In this document: piece after piece, positions 48,990 through 56,132 of the stretch
Position numbering within the stretch: position 1 is the stretch's first letter
Layout of the letters: each line of letters begins with the position of its first letter
IMG/VR virus record: IMGVR_UViG_3300049491_000181
Coordinates: 1 to 56,132 of that record
Source: a virus
DNA length: 56,132 nucleotides
Strand: one strand, 5' to 3'
The notes under the pieces: generated by a model
Seen by the model: the letters and a program-made list of their open reading frames with translations, nothing else
Databases searched by the model: none
Told to the model about the DNA's origin: nothing
Program-made: the position numbers and the translations under genes

Positions 48990-49978
48990 CCAATCAGGAC
49001 ATCATCGACACCACTATCGGCCATCAAGTCGATTTGGAGTTCTACGCCAACGGCGTAGTTCAGGAAAGCGTGGGCCAGTTGAACGCCGCCGATCAAGCCA
49101 TCCTTGCCATGATCGCGGCGTGGTTGCTCAGCCTGACACAGAAACCAACACCGGCGCAAGTTGACTCGGCCCTGGCCCCGGTCTTGGACGCCAACCAAGT
49201 CACGTATCTGGCCATTGAGCAGGGCCTGAACGCCGAGCTTCTAGGCGCCGTTGACGCTGAAGCGGAGTTTCAGAATGAACTGTTGGAGGCTGCTGAACTT
49301 GACCCGGTTAGCGTTGGCACTACCGGCCTGTTCCTGGCCATGCTTGCCGTTCCGATGATGGGGCAGACGTTCTCGCAGACGATGGATAGTCTGGCGCTCA
49401 CCAGGGCAACAGGTATCAGTAAGGCGGTTCAGGCCGGGATAAACGCCAACGAACCAGTCAGCACCATTCTGAACGCCGTAAAGGATGCGATGGAAGTATC
49501 GCGCCGCAATATGGAAACTGTTGTGCGTACAGTTGTCACGCACGCTGTCGAATTCGTGGCGGCTGCGATGTACGCTCTGATTCCATCACCGAAGATTTTT
49601 TCGATCATGTGGCTGTCGGTACTGGATAGCCGGACCACTGAGCTGTGCAAGGTACGCAACGGCAAAAGATACACCCCCGACACACATGCGCCCATCGGGC
49701 ACAGTCACTCATGGGGTGCCGGCCCGGGTATGTTGCATTACAACTGCCGGTCATCGTCGGCGCCGTTGTTCTTTTCCGGTGTCCCGAAGCAACAGAGTTA
49801 TGACGACTGGCTGCGCAAGCAGTCCGTTCAAACGCAGAATGAAATACTCGGGTTGAAGCGTGCGCAAGAATATCGTGACGACACGACCATCGTTGCCGAT
49901 ACCTTTGTAAACAACAAAGGCAAGACCTTGACGCTTGAGCAATTGCGCGCCCGCACTATTTTGTTAAAAAGCACGTAA
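48986..49978 (+). CDS. Mu F / SPP1 gp7-like minor head protein
   Basis: 330 residues from the ATG at 48986. The C-terminal region has the family signature LSVLDSRTTELCKVRNGK, then APIGHSH and GMLHYNCRSS. Members bind the portal and take part in head morphogenesis and DNA entry. N-terminal ~200 residues are helical. Lies before scaffold and capsid as expected. Confidence 0.85.
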   Translation: MTNQDIIDTTIGHQVDLEFYANGVVQESVGQLNAADQAILAMIAAWLLSLTQKPTPAQVDSALAPVLDANQVTYLAIEQGLNAELLGAVDAEAEFQNELLEAAELDPVSVGTTGLFLAMLAVPMMGQTFSQTMDSLALTRATGISKAVQAGINANEPVSTILNAVKDAMEVSRRNMETVVRTVVTHAVEFVAAAMYALIPSPKIFSIMWLSVLDSRTTELCKVRNGKRYTPDTHAPIGHSHSWGAGPGMLHYNCRSSSAPLFFSGVPKQQSYDDWLRKQSVQTQNEILGLKRAQEYRDDTTIVADTFVNNKGKTLTLEQLRARTILLKST

Positions 49979-50132
49979 ATATCCCCACACTATCGTTTAC
50001 CCTGAAGGGTTTTGTACCTAAAATCCGCACTAAATTACCTGCCTAATTCTTGGATGAGGGTTAGGTGTCCCGGGCTGGATGGCCCCCGCGCCGATTGGTG
50101 GATGCCAAGCGGTTAACACGTTGACCCCACAC
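49979..50132 (+). promoter_or_regulatory. Gap before scaffold gene
   Basis: 154 bases without a gene, more AT-rich than the surroundings. A short ACCCT-GA-AGGGT hairpin followed by TTTTG (about 50000-50018) could be a weak terminator. A promoter for the head genes is plausible here; I see no clean -35/-10. Confidence 0.35.
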
Positions 50133-50894
50133 ATGAAACTGAAATTGACCGCCGATGGCTCTGCCGCCGTGATTCAGGACGGCAAACCTGTTTATGTGCA
50201 TGATGACGGCAAGGATATTGCCTTTGACGCTGTCGGTACTGTGGCGACCATCACCCGGCTCAACGCCGAGGCGAAAGGTCACCGTGAACGGGCCGAAGCG
50301 GCGGAGGCGAAAGCCCGGCTGTATGACGGCATCGAAGACCCAGCCGCCGCGAAAAAGGCGCTGGACTTGGTTGCCAACCTTGATCAGAAAAAGCTGGTGG
50401 ATGCCGGCGAACGTGACAAGGCAATCGCACAGGCTATCAAGGCGGTCGAGGACAAGTTTGCACCAGTCGTGAAAGAAGCCGATACGCTGAAGACCCAGCT
50501 ACACACCTTCATGGTGGGCGGCGCGTTCCAGCGGTCGAAGTTCATCGCAGAAAAGTTCGCCACTGAAGGACCGGCCGGCGTGGAAATCGCGCAGGCACTG
50601 TTTGGCAGGGCGTTCAAGGTCGAAGACGGCAAGGTGTTGGCATATGACGCAAACGGCGGCAAGGTCTATTCCCGGAGCAAGCCGGGTGAACTTGCCGACC
50701 CTGACGAAGCCATCGAGCTGTTGGTGGAAGCGCACCCTTACAAGGCGCATCTGCTCAAGGGCACGGGAGCGTCAGGCGGGGGTGCGTTGCCAGGCGGTGG
50801 GGGTGGCGGCGGAGCACTGAAGGGCAAGCTGGATGGCTCGCCTACGGAGCGGACTGAGTATTTCGCAAGCAAGTTTCCGGCCCTGAAATCGTAA
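50133..50894 (+). CDS. Scaffold protein (DUF6651-like)
   Basis: 253 residues from the ATG at 50133. A short N-terminal beta-hairpin with GSAAVIQDGKPVYVHDDGKD is followed by long helices (AEAKGHRERAEAAEAKARLY), then FMVGGAFQRSKFIAEKFATE and a Gly-rich linker near residue 230 with eight glycines. The arrangement matches the DUF6651 scaffold-type protein of siphophages. Directly before the major capsid gene. Confidence 0.75.
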   Translation: MKLKLTADGSAAVIQDGKPVYVHDDGKDIAFDAVGTVATITRLNAEAKGHRERAEAAEAKARLYDGIEDPAAAKKALDLVANLDQKKLVDAGERDKAIAQAIKAVEDKFAPVVKEADTLKTQLHTFMVGGAFQRSKFIAEKFATEGPAGVEIAQALFGRAFKVEDGKVLAYDANGGKVYSRSKPGELADPDEAIELLVEAHPYKAHLLKGTGASGGGALPGGGGGGGALKGKLDGSPTERTEYFASKFPALKS

Positions 50895-50931
50895 CCCATG
50901 CCCTAAACCATCCGGGCGAAAAGGAAAGCAA

Positions 50932-51894
50932 ATGGCACTGTCTGACATGAAGGTCTTCAACGAATACGTTCGTGAAGCAACCATCGAAACCGTCGCCCAG
51001 ATGATCGACAAGTTCAACGGCGCATCGGCTGGCGCAATCCAGCTGTCCGCTCAAGGCTTCGACGGCGATTATATGATGCGTTCGTCGTTCTCCAGCCTGC
51101 ACGCAGCGCAGCGCCGGGTGGATCGCTACGCCACGAACACCTCCGCCGCTTCGACGGCGCTGGCCCAAATCCAGCACAACACCGTCAAGGTGGCAGGTGG
51201 ATTCGGACCGATTGCGTGGGAACCGGCGCAGCTGCGTTGGGTCGGGGACAACCCCGCCGCCGCGGTCGAGGTCATCAGCCGGAACATGGCCGAAGCCATC
51301 ATGAAGGACATGCTGAACTCGGCGATTGCGGCGGCTGTCGCGGCCATCGAGAATGTGGGTGCCACCGCCTACTATGACACTGGCACCGGCCCGATCACGT
51401 TGGCGGACATCAACTCCGCGCACGCGAAGTTCGGTGACATGAGTCAGCTGCTTGTGTGTGATGTCATGGACGGCACCACGTATCACGCGTTGATCGGTCT
51501 GAACCTGGCGAACGCCGCGACCCTGTTCCAAGCGGGCAACGTGACGGTGGTTTCTATCCTCGGCAAAACCGTGGTGGTGACCGACGCACCGGCGCTACGC
51601 GAGACTGGTACCGGCGCCGACCAGAAAGTGCTGTCTCTGGCCAGTGGCGGTGTGATCGTCCACGATGCGAGTGACTTGGTCACGAACATCGAGACCAACA
51701 ACGGCTCACAGCGCATCTCCACGACCATGCAGGCGGACTACACGTTCGGGCTGGGCCTGAAGGGCTACGCGTGGGACACCACGAACGGCGGCAAGTCTCC
51801 GACCGATGCCGAGATTGCCACCGGCTCGAATTGGGACAAGATCGCCACGAGCCTGAAGCACACGGCAGGCGTGCTGACTCTGGCGAACATCTAA
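50932..51894 (+). CDS. Major capsid protein
   Basis: 320 residues. N-terminal FNEYVREATIETVAQMIDKFN helix, then HAAQRRVDRYAT, a long helix EVISRNMAEAIMKDMLNSAI and a beta-rich P domain with DMSQLLVCDVMDGTTYHALI and VVVTDAPALRETG. The layout agrees with HK97-fold capsids. AAGGAAAGCAAATG provides a strong ribosome site, fitting high expression. Scaffold is immediately upstream. Confidence 0.85.
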   Translation: MALSDMKVFNEYVREATIETVAQMIDKFNGASAGAIQLSAQGFDGDYMMRSSFSSLHAAQRRVDRYATNTSAASTALAQIQHNTVKVAGGFGPIAWEPAQLRWVGDNPAAAVEVISRNMAEAIMKDMLNSAIAAAVAAIENVGATAYYDTGTGPITLADINSAHAKFGDMSQLLVCDVMDGTTYHALIGLNLANAATLFQAGNVTVVSILGKTVVVTDAPALRETGTGADQKVLSLASGGVIVHDASDLVTNIETNNGSQRISTTMQADYTFGLGLKGYAWDTTNGGKSPTDAEIATGSNWDKIATSLKHTAGVLTLANI

Positions 51895-51922
51895 CCGGAC
51901 GGCCCCCACAAGGGGCTGCACG

Positions 51923-52483
51923 ATGATGGATGCATTGGTAGTCAGCGAGCGGGAAAAGTACCGCGCCGTCTGGGGTGACACGCAGTATCGCGTGATATCC
52001 CCGGGCGCGCGGCACTTGGACTCCGCCGTTGCGTGGATGGCGCCGGAACCCGGTGCCAGTTTCACCGACTGGGGCTGCGGCACCGGCCGCGCGGCAGACA
52101 TGTTGTTTGCGATGGGCCACACGGTCCGCCTCGTGGACCATGCTGGCAACGCCTACGTTGGCGCACTCCCGTTCGTCGAAGCCTGTTTGTGGGATTTGCC
52201 CTCGGACCTACCACCAACGCAGTATGGGTTTTGCGCCGATGTCATGGAACATATCCCGACCACCCATGTCGATGACGTTCTCGCAGCGATTGCGCTGCGT
52301 ACCGTGAAAAAGTGTTATTTTCAGATCGCGCTTTTTCACGATACGCATTTCACAAAGAACGGCCCGCTACACCTCACTGTGCGCCTGGCCGAATGGTGGA
52401 TGGAAACGATTGAACAGCACTTTGCTAAGGCGGAGTATCGGAAAGTGAAGTTGAAGCACCTCTTGGTTGTTGCACACAAATGA
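51923..52483 (+). CDS. Class I SAM-dependent methyltransferase
   Basis: 186 residues. Motif I is FTDWGCGTGRAADML (47-61), followed by VRLVDHAGNAY and a CADVMEHIPTTHVDD (105-119) motif IV-like block. This is a small-molecule type SAM methyltransferase; no DNA-specific motif such as DPPY is seen. It lies between the capsid and tail genes, an unusual spot, and its stop overlaps the next gene. Substrate unknown. Confidence 0.8.
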   Translation: MMDALVVSEREKYRAVWGDTQYRVISPGARHLDSAVAWMAPEPGASFTDWGCGTGRAADMLFAMGHTVRLVDHAGNAYVGALPFVEACLWDLPSDLPPTQYGFCADVMEHIPTTHVDDVLAAIALRTVKKCYFQIALFHDTHFTKNGPLHLTVRLAEWWMETIEQHFAKAEYRKVKLKHLLVVAHK

Positions 52484-53256
52484 TCGCGCTGAAAGCATTC
52501 GGAGAATTGGTCATGCGCCACAAGGGCGCCAGCATCTGCGTGATGGGTGGAGGGGCGAATCTCGCCCGCGACATCGACGGGTTGAAAGCCGATGTTTGGA
52601 TCAGCACAAATGCCCATGGCGCGAAGCTGCGGAGTGTTGACTACGTCGTAGCGATGGATAACCTGCACACGGTCACCAAGGAACAAATGGAGGGGCTGAT
52701 TCGCCCCCACACCGATGCACCGATCATCGGCCCGTGGCACTGGTGCGACTACGGTGTCACGAACTACCCACTAGCGCCGCGGCTCATCTTTTCAGGCGTG
52801 ATCGCCCAATGGGTCGCATGCATGCTTGGGGCGCACCCGCTCATCATGGCCGGCTTCGATTGCTACGGGTACGGTAGGGACAGCACCTTGCCGGAGGGGC
52901 GCCGGTCGCTGAACCAGCACAAGGACATCGTGCCGCACCTGTCGTGTGCCGTTCGTGTGGTCAGTGGCCCGCTGACTGCGTTGTGGCCCGCCTACGATCC
53001 TGCCGAAACGTTTGGCGCCTACACCCCGCCCGGCCTGTTGGCGATGACCGCCGCTGATGAGCATGGCGTGTTCGTCAAGGTCATCAAACCAATCGAGATT
53101 CGTGGCAGGCAGTACCCGATTGGCACCACGCTGCACGCCCCGCACGCCGAAGTGTGGCGACAGATCAAGCACCGCTCGCTGATGGAAGTTCCAGCCCCCA
53201 AACCCGCACCAATCAAGAGGAGTGCAAAATGGCAACAGCCAAATATGTCTACGTGA
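52480..53256 (+). CDS. DUF115/Rossmann-like protein with C-terminal duplicated domain
   Basis: 258 residues. The N-terminal ~180 have a Rossmann-like core, ICVMGGGANLARDIDGLKAD with WISTNAHGAKLRSVDYVVAM, then FSGVIAQWVACMLGAHPLIM and FDCYGYG; this resembles DUF115 or glycosyltransferase-like proteins. The last ~60 residues, with FVKVIKPIEIRGRQYPIGTT then QIKHRSLMEVP, are repeated in the next gene. It may modify a virion component together with the methyltransferase. Confidence 0.65.
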   Translation: MIALKAFGELVMRHKGASICVMGGGANLARDIDGLKADVWISTNAHGAKLRSVDYVVAMDNLHTVTKEQMEGLIRPHTDAPIIGPWHWCDYGVTNYPLAPRLIFSGVIAQWVACMLGAHPLIMAGFDCYGYGRDSTLPEGRRSLNQHKDIVPHLSCAVRVVSGPLTALWPAYDPAETFGAYTPPGLLAMTAADEHGVFVKVIKPIEIRGRQYPIGTTLHAPHAEVWRQIKHRSLMEVPAPKPAPIKRSAKWQQPNMST

Positions 53257-53429
53257 AGGTTATGAAGCCGGTCGAAGTCTCGGGCGTGCTTCATGTTGTC
53301 GGCTCCGTCTTTCGCGCGCCTTTCGAGGAGGTGCGCCGCCAGATCAAGCACCGCTCGCTGGTCGAAGTGCCGAAGGGTACCAAGGCCGATGAGTCGGACG
53401 ACACCGCACCACCGCCAGCCGATTCCTGA
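53229..53429 (+). CDS. Small protein homologous to the C-terminus of its neighbour
   Basis: 66 residues from the ATG at 53229, which has GAGGAG seven bases upstream and overlaps the previous gene by 28 bases. VYVKVMKPVEVSGVLHVVGS...RRQIKHRSLVEVP aligns with the end of the preceding protein, so one arose from the other. The C-terminus is acidic and Pro-rich. Possibly a small head-tail or decoration subunit. Confidence 0.7.
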   Translation: MATAKYVYVKVMKPVEVSGVLHVVGSVFRAPFEEVRRQIKHRSLVEVPKGTKADESDDTAPPPADS

Positions 53430-53462
53430 TTTCTTTAACCCCGCCCCTATAGGAGCATCCTC

Positions 53463-54479
53463 ATGACCACTGCCGCCCAAGGCAAACTTCAATACGAGGC
53501 GGGGCAGAACTCCGTCGCCATGTCGGCGCTGACGAACAGCGGCGATGAAACCACCTTTACCTCGGCCGCGTCGCTGTGGTCCGGGAAGTCGGGCTACGCT
53601 CCCGTTGTGCGGCCGAATGGCCTGCTGACGGGCGGCGCCGCGATCCCGGACAACTCGGCAGCAAACAACGTGGTGGATATTGCCGCGCTGACTTGCTGGC
53701 TCGCTGGCGTCGCCACTTCGGTCGCGGCAGGGAGTCTGACCTCCACGCGCCCGGCCACCGCCGTCGCCAAGATCAACTCCCTGACCGTGAACAGCAGCGG
53801 CGCCCTCGCGCTGGTAGCTGGCACGGACGGCGCCGACACCACGTTCAGCGAAACGCGCGGCGCCGCGGGTGGACCACCGCTCATTCCGGTCGGCTCCATC
53901 GAAATCGGACAGACGCGCGTCACCTCCAACACCGCCGCGCCAATTGCCTCCACGGAGATTTTTCAGGTGGTCGGCCTGCACCAAGAGCGCGCAGACTTCC
54001 CGTTGTACGAAGTCAACTATGGCCCGACCATCGTGGACAACGTGCAGACGAAGGCGGGCGGCTCGGTGTCGTTCATCTCTGCGCTGCCGGAGATTCACAC
54101 GGGCACGTTGCCGAAGGGGGTTTATGCGTCCTACGCATCGCCAATCTTCGCCGATGTGTCGCTGGCGTCGGATTTTGTGCCGCCCGAAACCACCAACGCA
54201 CAATCGTCGGTGCAGGTGTACGGCACGACCATCGGGTCATCGTCCGCCACGCTCGCGCAGGGTTCGTTCACCGCGTACCTGTCGAACGGCGTGACCGATC
54301 CGCTGGTGATCCTGAAGAATGCAAACTTGTGGTTCAAGTTCTTCCCGGATCGCTACGCTTCGCCCTACGTCTTGGCGCAAGGAATCTTGGGCATCAACCG
54401 CACTTTCCCGGTCGCGGCCGACATCCAAGCAGAATGCACGATCAGTGCGCCGCGCGCCTCCATCGAACAGGCGTCGTAG
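53463..54479 (+). CDS. Major tail (tube) protein
   Basis: 338 residues, beta-rich, low in cysteine. Position between head genes and the tail-chaperone/tape-measure pair is that of the tail tube protein. It is longer than many tube proteins and could carry a C-terminal Ig-like extra domain. CCTATAGGAGCATCCTC is a strong ribosome site, and a strong terminator follows. No contractile sheath gene is seen. Confidence 0.7.
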   Translation: MTTAAQGKLQYEAGQNSVAMSALTNSGDETTFTSAASLWSGKSGYAPVVRPNGLLTGGAAIPDNSAANNVVDIAALTCWLAGVATSVAAGSLTSTRPATAVAKINSLTVNSSGALALVAGTDGADTTFSETRGAAGGPPLIPVGSIEIGQTRVTSNTAAPIASTEIFQVVGLHQERADFPLYEVNYGPTIVDNVQTKAGGSVSFISALPEIHTGTLPKGVYASYASPIFADVSLASDFVPPETTNAQSSVQVYGTTIGSSSATLAQGSFTAYLSNGVTDPLVILKNANLWFKFFPDRYASPYVLAQGILGINRTFPVAADIQAECTISAPRASIEQAS

Positions 54480-54525
54480 CGCGCAGCAAAGTTGTCTCCT
54501 AGGCAGTGACTCGATGCTGCCTTTG

Positions 54526-54575
54526 AAGCGGTCGCGGATGGGTGCGGAATTCCAGCCGCGACCGCTTTGTTTTGT
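54526..54575 (+). terminator. Strong rho-independent terminator after tail tube gene
   Basis: Perfect 12-base stem AAGCGGTCGCGG (54526-54537) / CCGCGACCGCTT (54556-54567) with an 18-base loop, followed by a TTTGTTTTGT run. It follows the tail tube gene and would lower expression of the chaperone and tape measure relative to it. Confidence 0.85.
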
Positions 54576-54589
54576 ACGATGAGGAAATA

Positions 54590-55114
54590 ATGGGTTTCAA
54601 CGCAGACAAGTTTCAAAACACGAAGATGGCGGCGCGCACAGAGAAGGTCGAGTGCCGGGCGCTGCGCGATTTCTTCGATGAAGTGCCGGCTATCGACGCG
54701 GCGTTGGCGGCAGGGACGATCACGCCGGAGGAGCACCGGAAGCAGCTGGATGCGGTCTTGGTGTGGGAGGTCCGCGGCCTGACCACGAGCGAGATGGCCC
54801 GGTGTGCCGATGCGGAATCGCGCAACAAGACCGTCACTTCAATGCTCGAAATGGTGGGCGACGTTGCCGGACAGGTCGCCGCGCTTCGCGAGGCCATCGG
54901 GCTGACGAAGGGCACGCCCGGCGAGGTCGCGAAGCGGATCGAGATGTTGGTGGCGGGGTCGGTCAATCCCAAGTGCGACTTGCAGACTGCTGTGCTGGTG
55001 GCGGAGCGGTTCGCCATCGACTTCACCTACATCACCAACCGCATCACGATCCTCACCGGCCAAGGCTTCGACATTGTAAAGCCCGCAGCCGCCTCGCAAG
55101 CGATCACGGTCTAG
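54590..55114 (+). CDS. Tail assembly chaperone
   Basis: 174 residues from the ATG at 54590 with GAGGAAAT before it. Helical, with a mid-region of charged repeats and a C-terminal DLQTAVLVAERFAIDFTYIT helix. Position just before the tape measure and its length fit a GpG-type tail chaperone. A second small protein (55123) follows, but I see no clear slippery heptamer for a lambda-type frameshift. Stop TAG at 55112. Confidence 0.7.
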   Translation: MGFNADKFQNTKMAARTEKVECRALRDFFDEVPAIDAALAAGTITPEEHRKQLDAVLVWEVRGLTTSEMARCADAESRNKTVTSMLEMVGDVAGQVAALREAIGLTKGTPGEVAKRIEMLVAGSVNPKCDLQTAVLVAERFAIDFTYITNRITILTGQGFDIVKPAAASQAITV

Positions 55115-55122
55115 AGGCCACG

Positions 55123-55275
55123 ATGATCATGCTTGAGCAACGGGGCGGCTTTCTTTGGGAGCACCGGCCGGACATCATTCCGCAGGGGATGGTGACGAAC
55201 GAAGAATTGTCACTGTGGTCGGCGTATTACGAGCGCCAAGCCGCGGCACGCAAGGCCGGAGCAAAGAATGGCTGA
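55123..55275 (+). CDS. Small second tail chaperone-like protein (gpT position)
   Basis: 50 residues from the ATG at 55123. It lies in the -1 frame relative to the chaperone, and that frame is open back to 54763, so a -1 frameshift product is possible in principle. Its own ATG is available, however. Its stop overlaps the tape-measure ATG by 8 bases. Confidence 0.55.
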   Translation: MIMLEQRGGFLWEHRPDIIPQGMVTNEELSLWSAYYERQAAARKAGAKNG

Positions 55276-56132
55276 CGTAAGCAAGGCCGTCGCGATCCTC
55301 CTGGAAGGGAAGGACAACGGCGCGTCTGCCGTTCTCGATAAGGTCAACGCCGCGATGGCCAACATGGCCATTCAACAGGCGAAGGGCGCCGCAGAAGCCG
55401 CTGCCGCAAATGAGAAGTGGAAGACCTCCGCGATCAACTTGGACCTCCAGGCGAAGGCCGCGGCCGAAGCTGCCGCCGCGCTGAAGAAACAGGGCGAGGC
55501 CGCTGGCGAGGCGGGCGACGCCACTGACAAAACCAGCGGCAAGACCTTCAACCTTGTCTCGGCCATGAAGCTGCTGGCCGGGTCGATTGTGGTCAAAGAG
55601 TTTATCGACGCCAACGTGGCGGCGGAGCAGTTTAACAAGGCGATGACGATCATCACCGGCTCCAGCGCGGAGGCGGCCAAAGAGTTCGAGTTCATCAAGA
55701 ATCTTGCCAACACACTCGGCGTCGAGATTGGAATTCTGTCGAAGTCGTACATCTCCCTGAGTGCCGCGAGCCAGGGCACGGCGCTGGAGGGGCAGGCGAC
55801 CAAGGACATTTTTGAGGCCATCGTCAAAGCGATGACATCGCTTGGCAAGACCGGGCCGCAGGTCGAAAGCGCGCTGAAGGCCGTCGAGCAGATGATGTCG
55901 AAGGGCACGGTGTCCGCCGAAGAATTGCGCGGGCAGCTGTCGGAGCACTTGCCGGGCGCTTTTCAACTTGCTGCTGCCGCGACCGGCAAGACGACGCAAG
56001 AGCTTGGCGCGTTCCTGAAGACTGGTGGACTCCTCACTGACGAATTCTTGCCGAAGTTTGCCGACCAAATCAACAAGACGTTTGGTGACACGAAGCAGGT
56101 GTCCGGCTACGTTGCCGAAATGGCGAAGTTGA
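55268..56132 (+). CDS. Tail tape measure protein, N-terminal part (continues at 1)
   Basis: First 288 residues of the 685-residue tape-measure protein, joined in frame to 1-1325. Residues about 165-270 match the tape-measure N-terminal domain family (TIGR02675 type): SLSAASQGTALEGQATKDIF, GTVSAEELRGQLSEHLPGAF, then a TTQELGAFLKTGGLLTDEFL block. Early residues are Ala/Lys coiled coil. Length predicts a tail of roughly 100 nm by the usual 1.5 angstrom per residue rule; this is an estimate. Confidence 0.92.
   Translation, partial: MADVSKAVAILLEGKDNGASAVLDKVNAAMANMAIQQAKGAAEAAAANEKWKTSAINLDLQAKAAAEAAAALKKQGEAAGEAGDATDKTSGKTFNLVSAMKLLAGSIVVKEFIDANVAAEQFNKAMTIITGSSAEAAKEFEFIKNLANTLGVEIGILSKSYISLSAASQGTALEGQATKDIFEAIVKAMTSLGKTGPQVESALKAVEQMMSKGTVSAEELRGQLSEHLPGAFQLAAAATGKTTQELGAFLKTGGLLTDEFLPKFADQINKTFGDTKQVSGYVAEMAKL
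56007..56132. repeat. Terminal direct repeat, copy 2 (contig overlap)
   Basis: Identical to 7-132. See the first copy. Confidence 0.95.

Noticed and set aside
54763-55275. Lambda-type programmed -1 frameshift in the tail chaperone
   Set aside because: The -1 frame is open, but I see no slippery heptamer in the overlap and the second protein has its own ATG; kept only as a remark.
1-56132. tRNA genes
   Set aside because: No cloverleaf-like sequence with a TTCRANY-type T arm stood out on either strand; a covariance-model scan would be decisive.

Overview
The window is one complete, circularly permuted double-stranded DNA phage genome. Bases 7-132 recur exactly at 56007-56132, so the molecule closes into a 56,000-base circle, and the tape-measure gene runs across the joint. 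Small and large terminase, a portal with a long C-terminal extension, a Mu F-like head protein, scaffold, capsid, tail-tube, tail-chaperone and tape-measure genes point to a tailed phage. There is no sheath or baseplate set, so a long non-contractile (siphovirus) tail is most likely. GC-rich sequence, sigma70-type promoters and the gene style suggest a proteobacterial host; the host cannot be named from sequence alone. I see no integrase, clear lysogeny repressor or tRNA gene, so a lytic life style is the simplest reading.

Layout. (1) 55.3 kb across the joint to 8.5 kb, plus strand: tape measure, distal-tail proteins, an HK97 gp10-like protein, a connector, a tail-terminator-like protein and small membrane proteins that may include the holin. 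(2) 8.6-32.1 kb, minus strand: a dense early/replication arm. It holds a PDDEXK nuclease, a family A DNA polymerase, a transposase-HNH fusion in its own small operon, a DnaN-like sliding clamp, a full 7-deazaguanine block (DpdA, FolE, QueE, QueD, QueC), many small genes of unknown role, a DUF932 protein, a probable ssDNA-binding protein and a SNF2-type helicase. (3) 32.2-34.9 kb, plus strand: an AEP/RepB-type primase and a D5-like helicase. (4) 34.9-35.3 kb: a non-coding gap with nested inverted repeats. (5) 35.3-55.3 kb, plus strand: packaging, portal, a receptor-binding cluster (beta-helix spike, two paralogous propeller-like proteins, a repeat-rich fibre), head genes, a methyltransferase, tail tube and tail chaperone.

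How it works together. FolE, QueD, QueE and QueC together make preQ0 from GTP, and the DpdA-type transglycosylase would put it into phage DNA in place of guanine, probably as protection against host nucleases. Replication would use the primase, D5 helicase, SNF2 helicase, polymerase, clamp and ssDNA-binding protein. Most minus-strand genes overlap by ATGA or GTGA, so they are translationally coupled. The small-gene stretch (22-27 kb) is broken by at least six promoters of one design: a terminator-like hairpin, a sigma70 promoter with a palindrome at or near the -35/spacer, then a shared purine-rich leader.

The best candidates for something new are the intact ISL3-type transposase fused to an HNH nuclease domain inside the replication operon (12.1-13.5 kb), the palindromic promoter cassettes, and the nested palindromes before the terminase.
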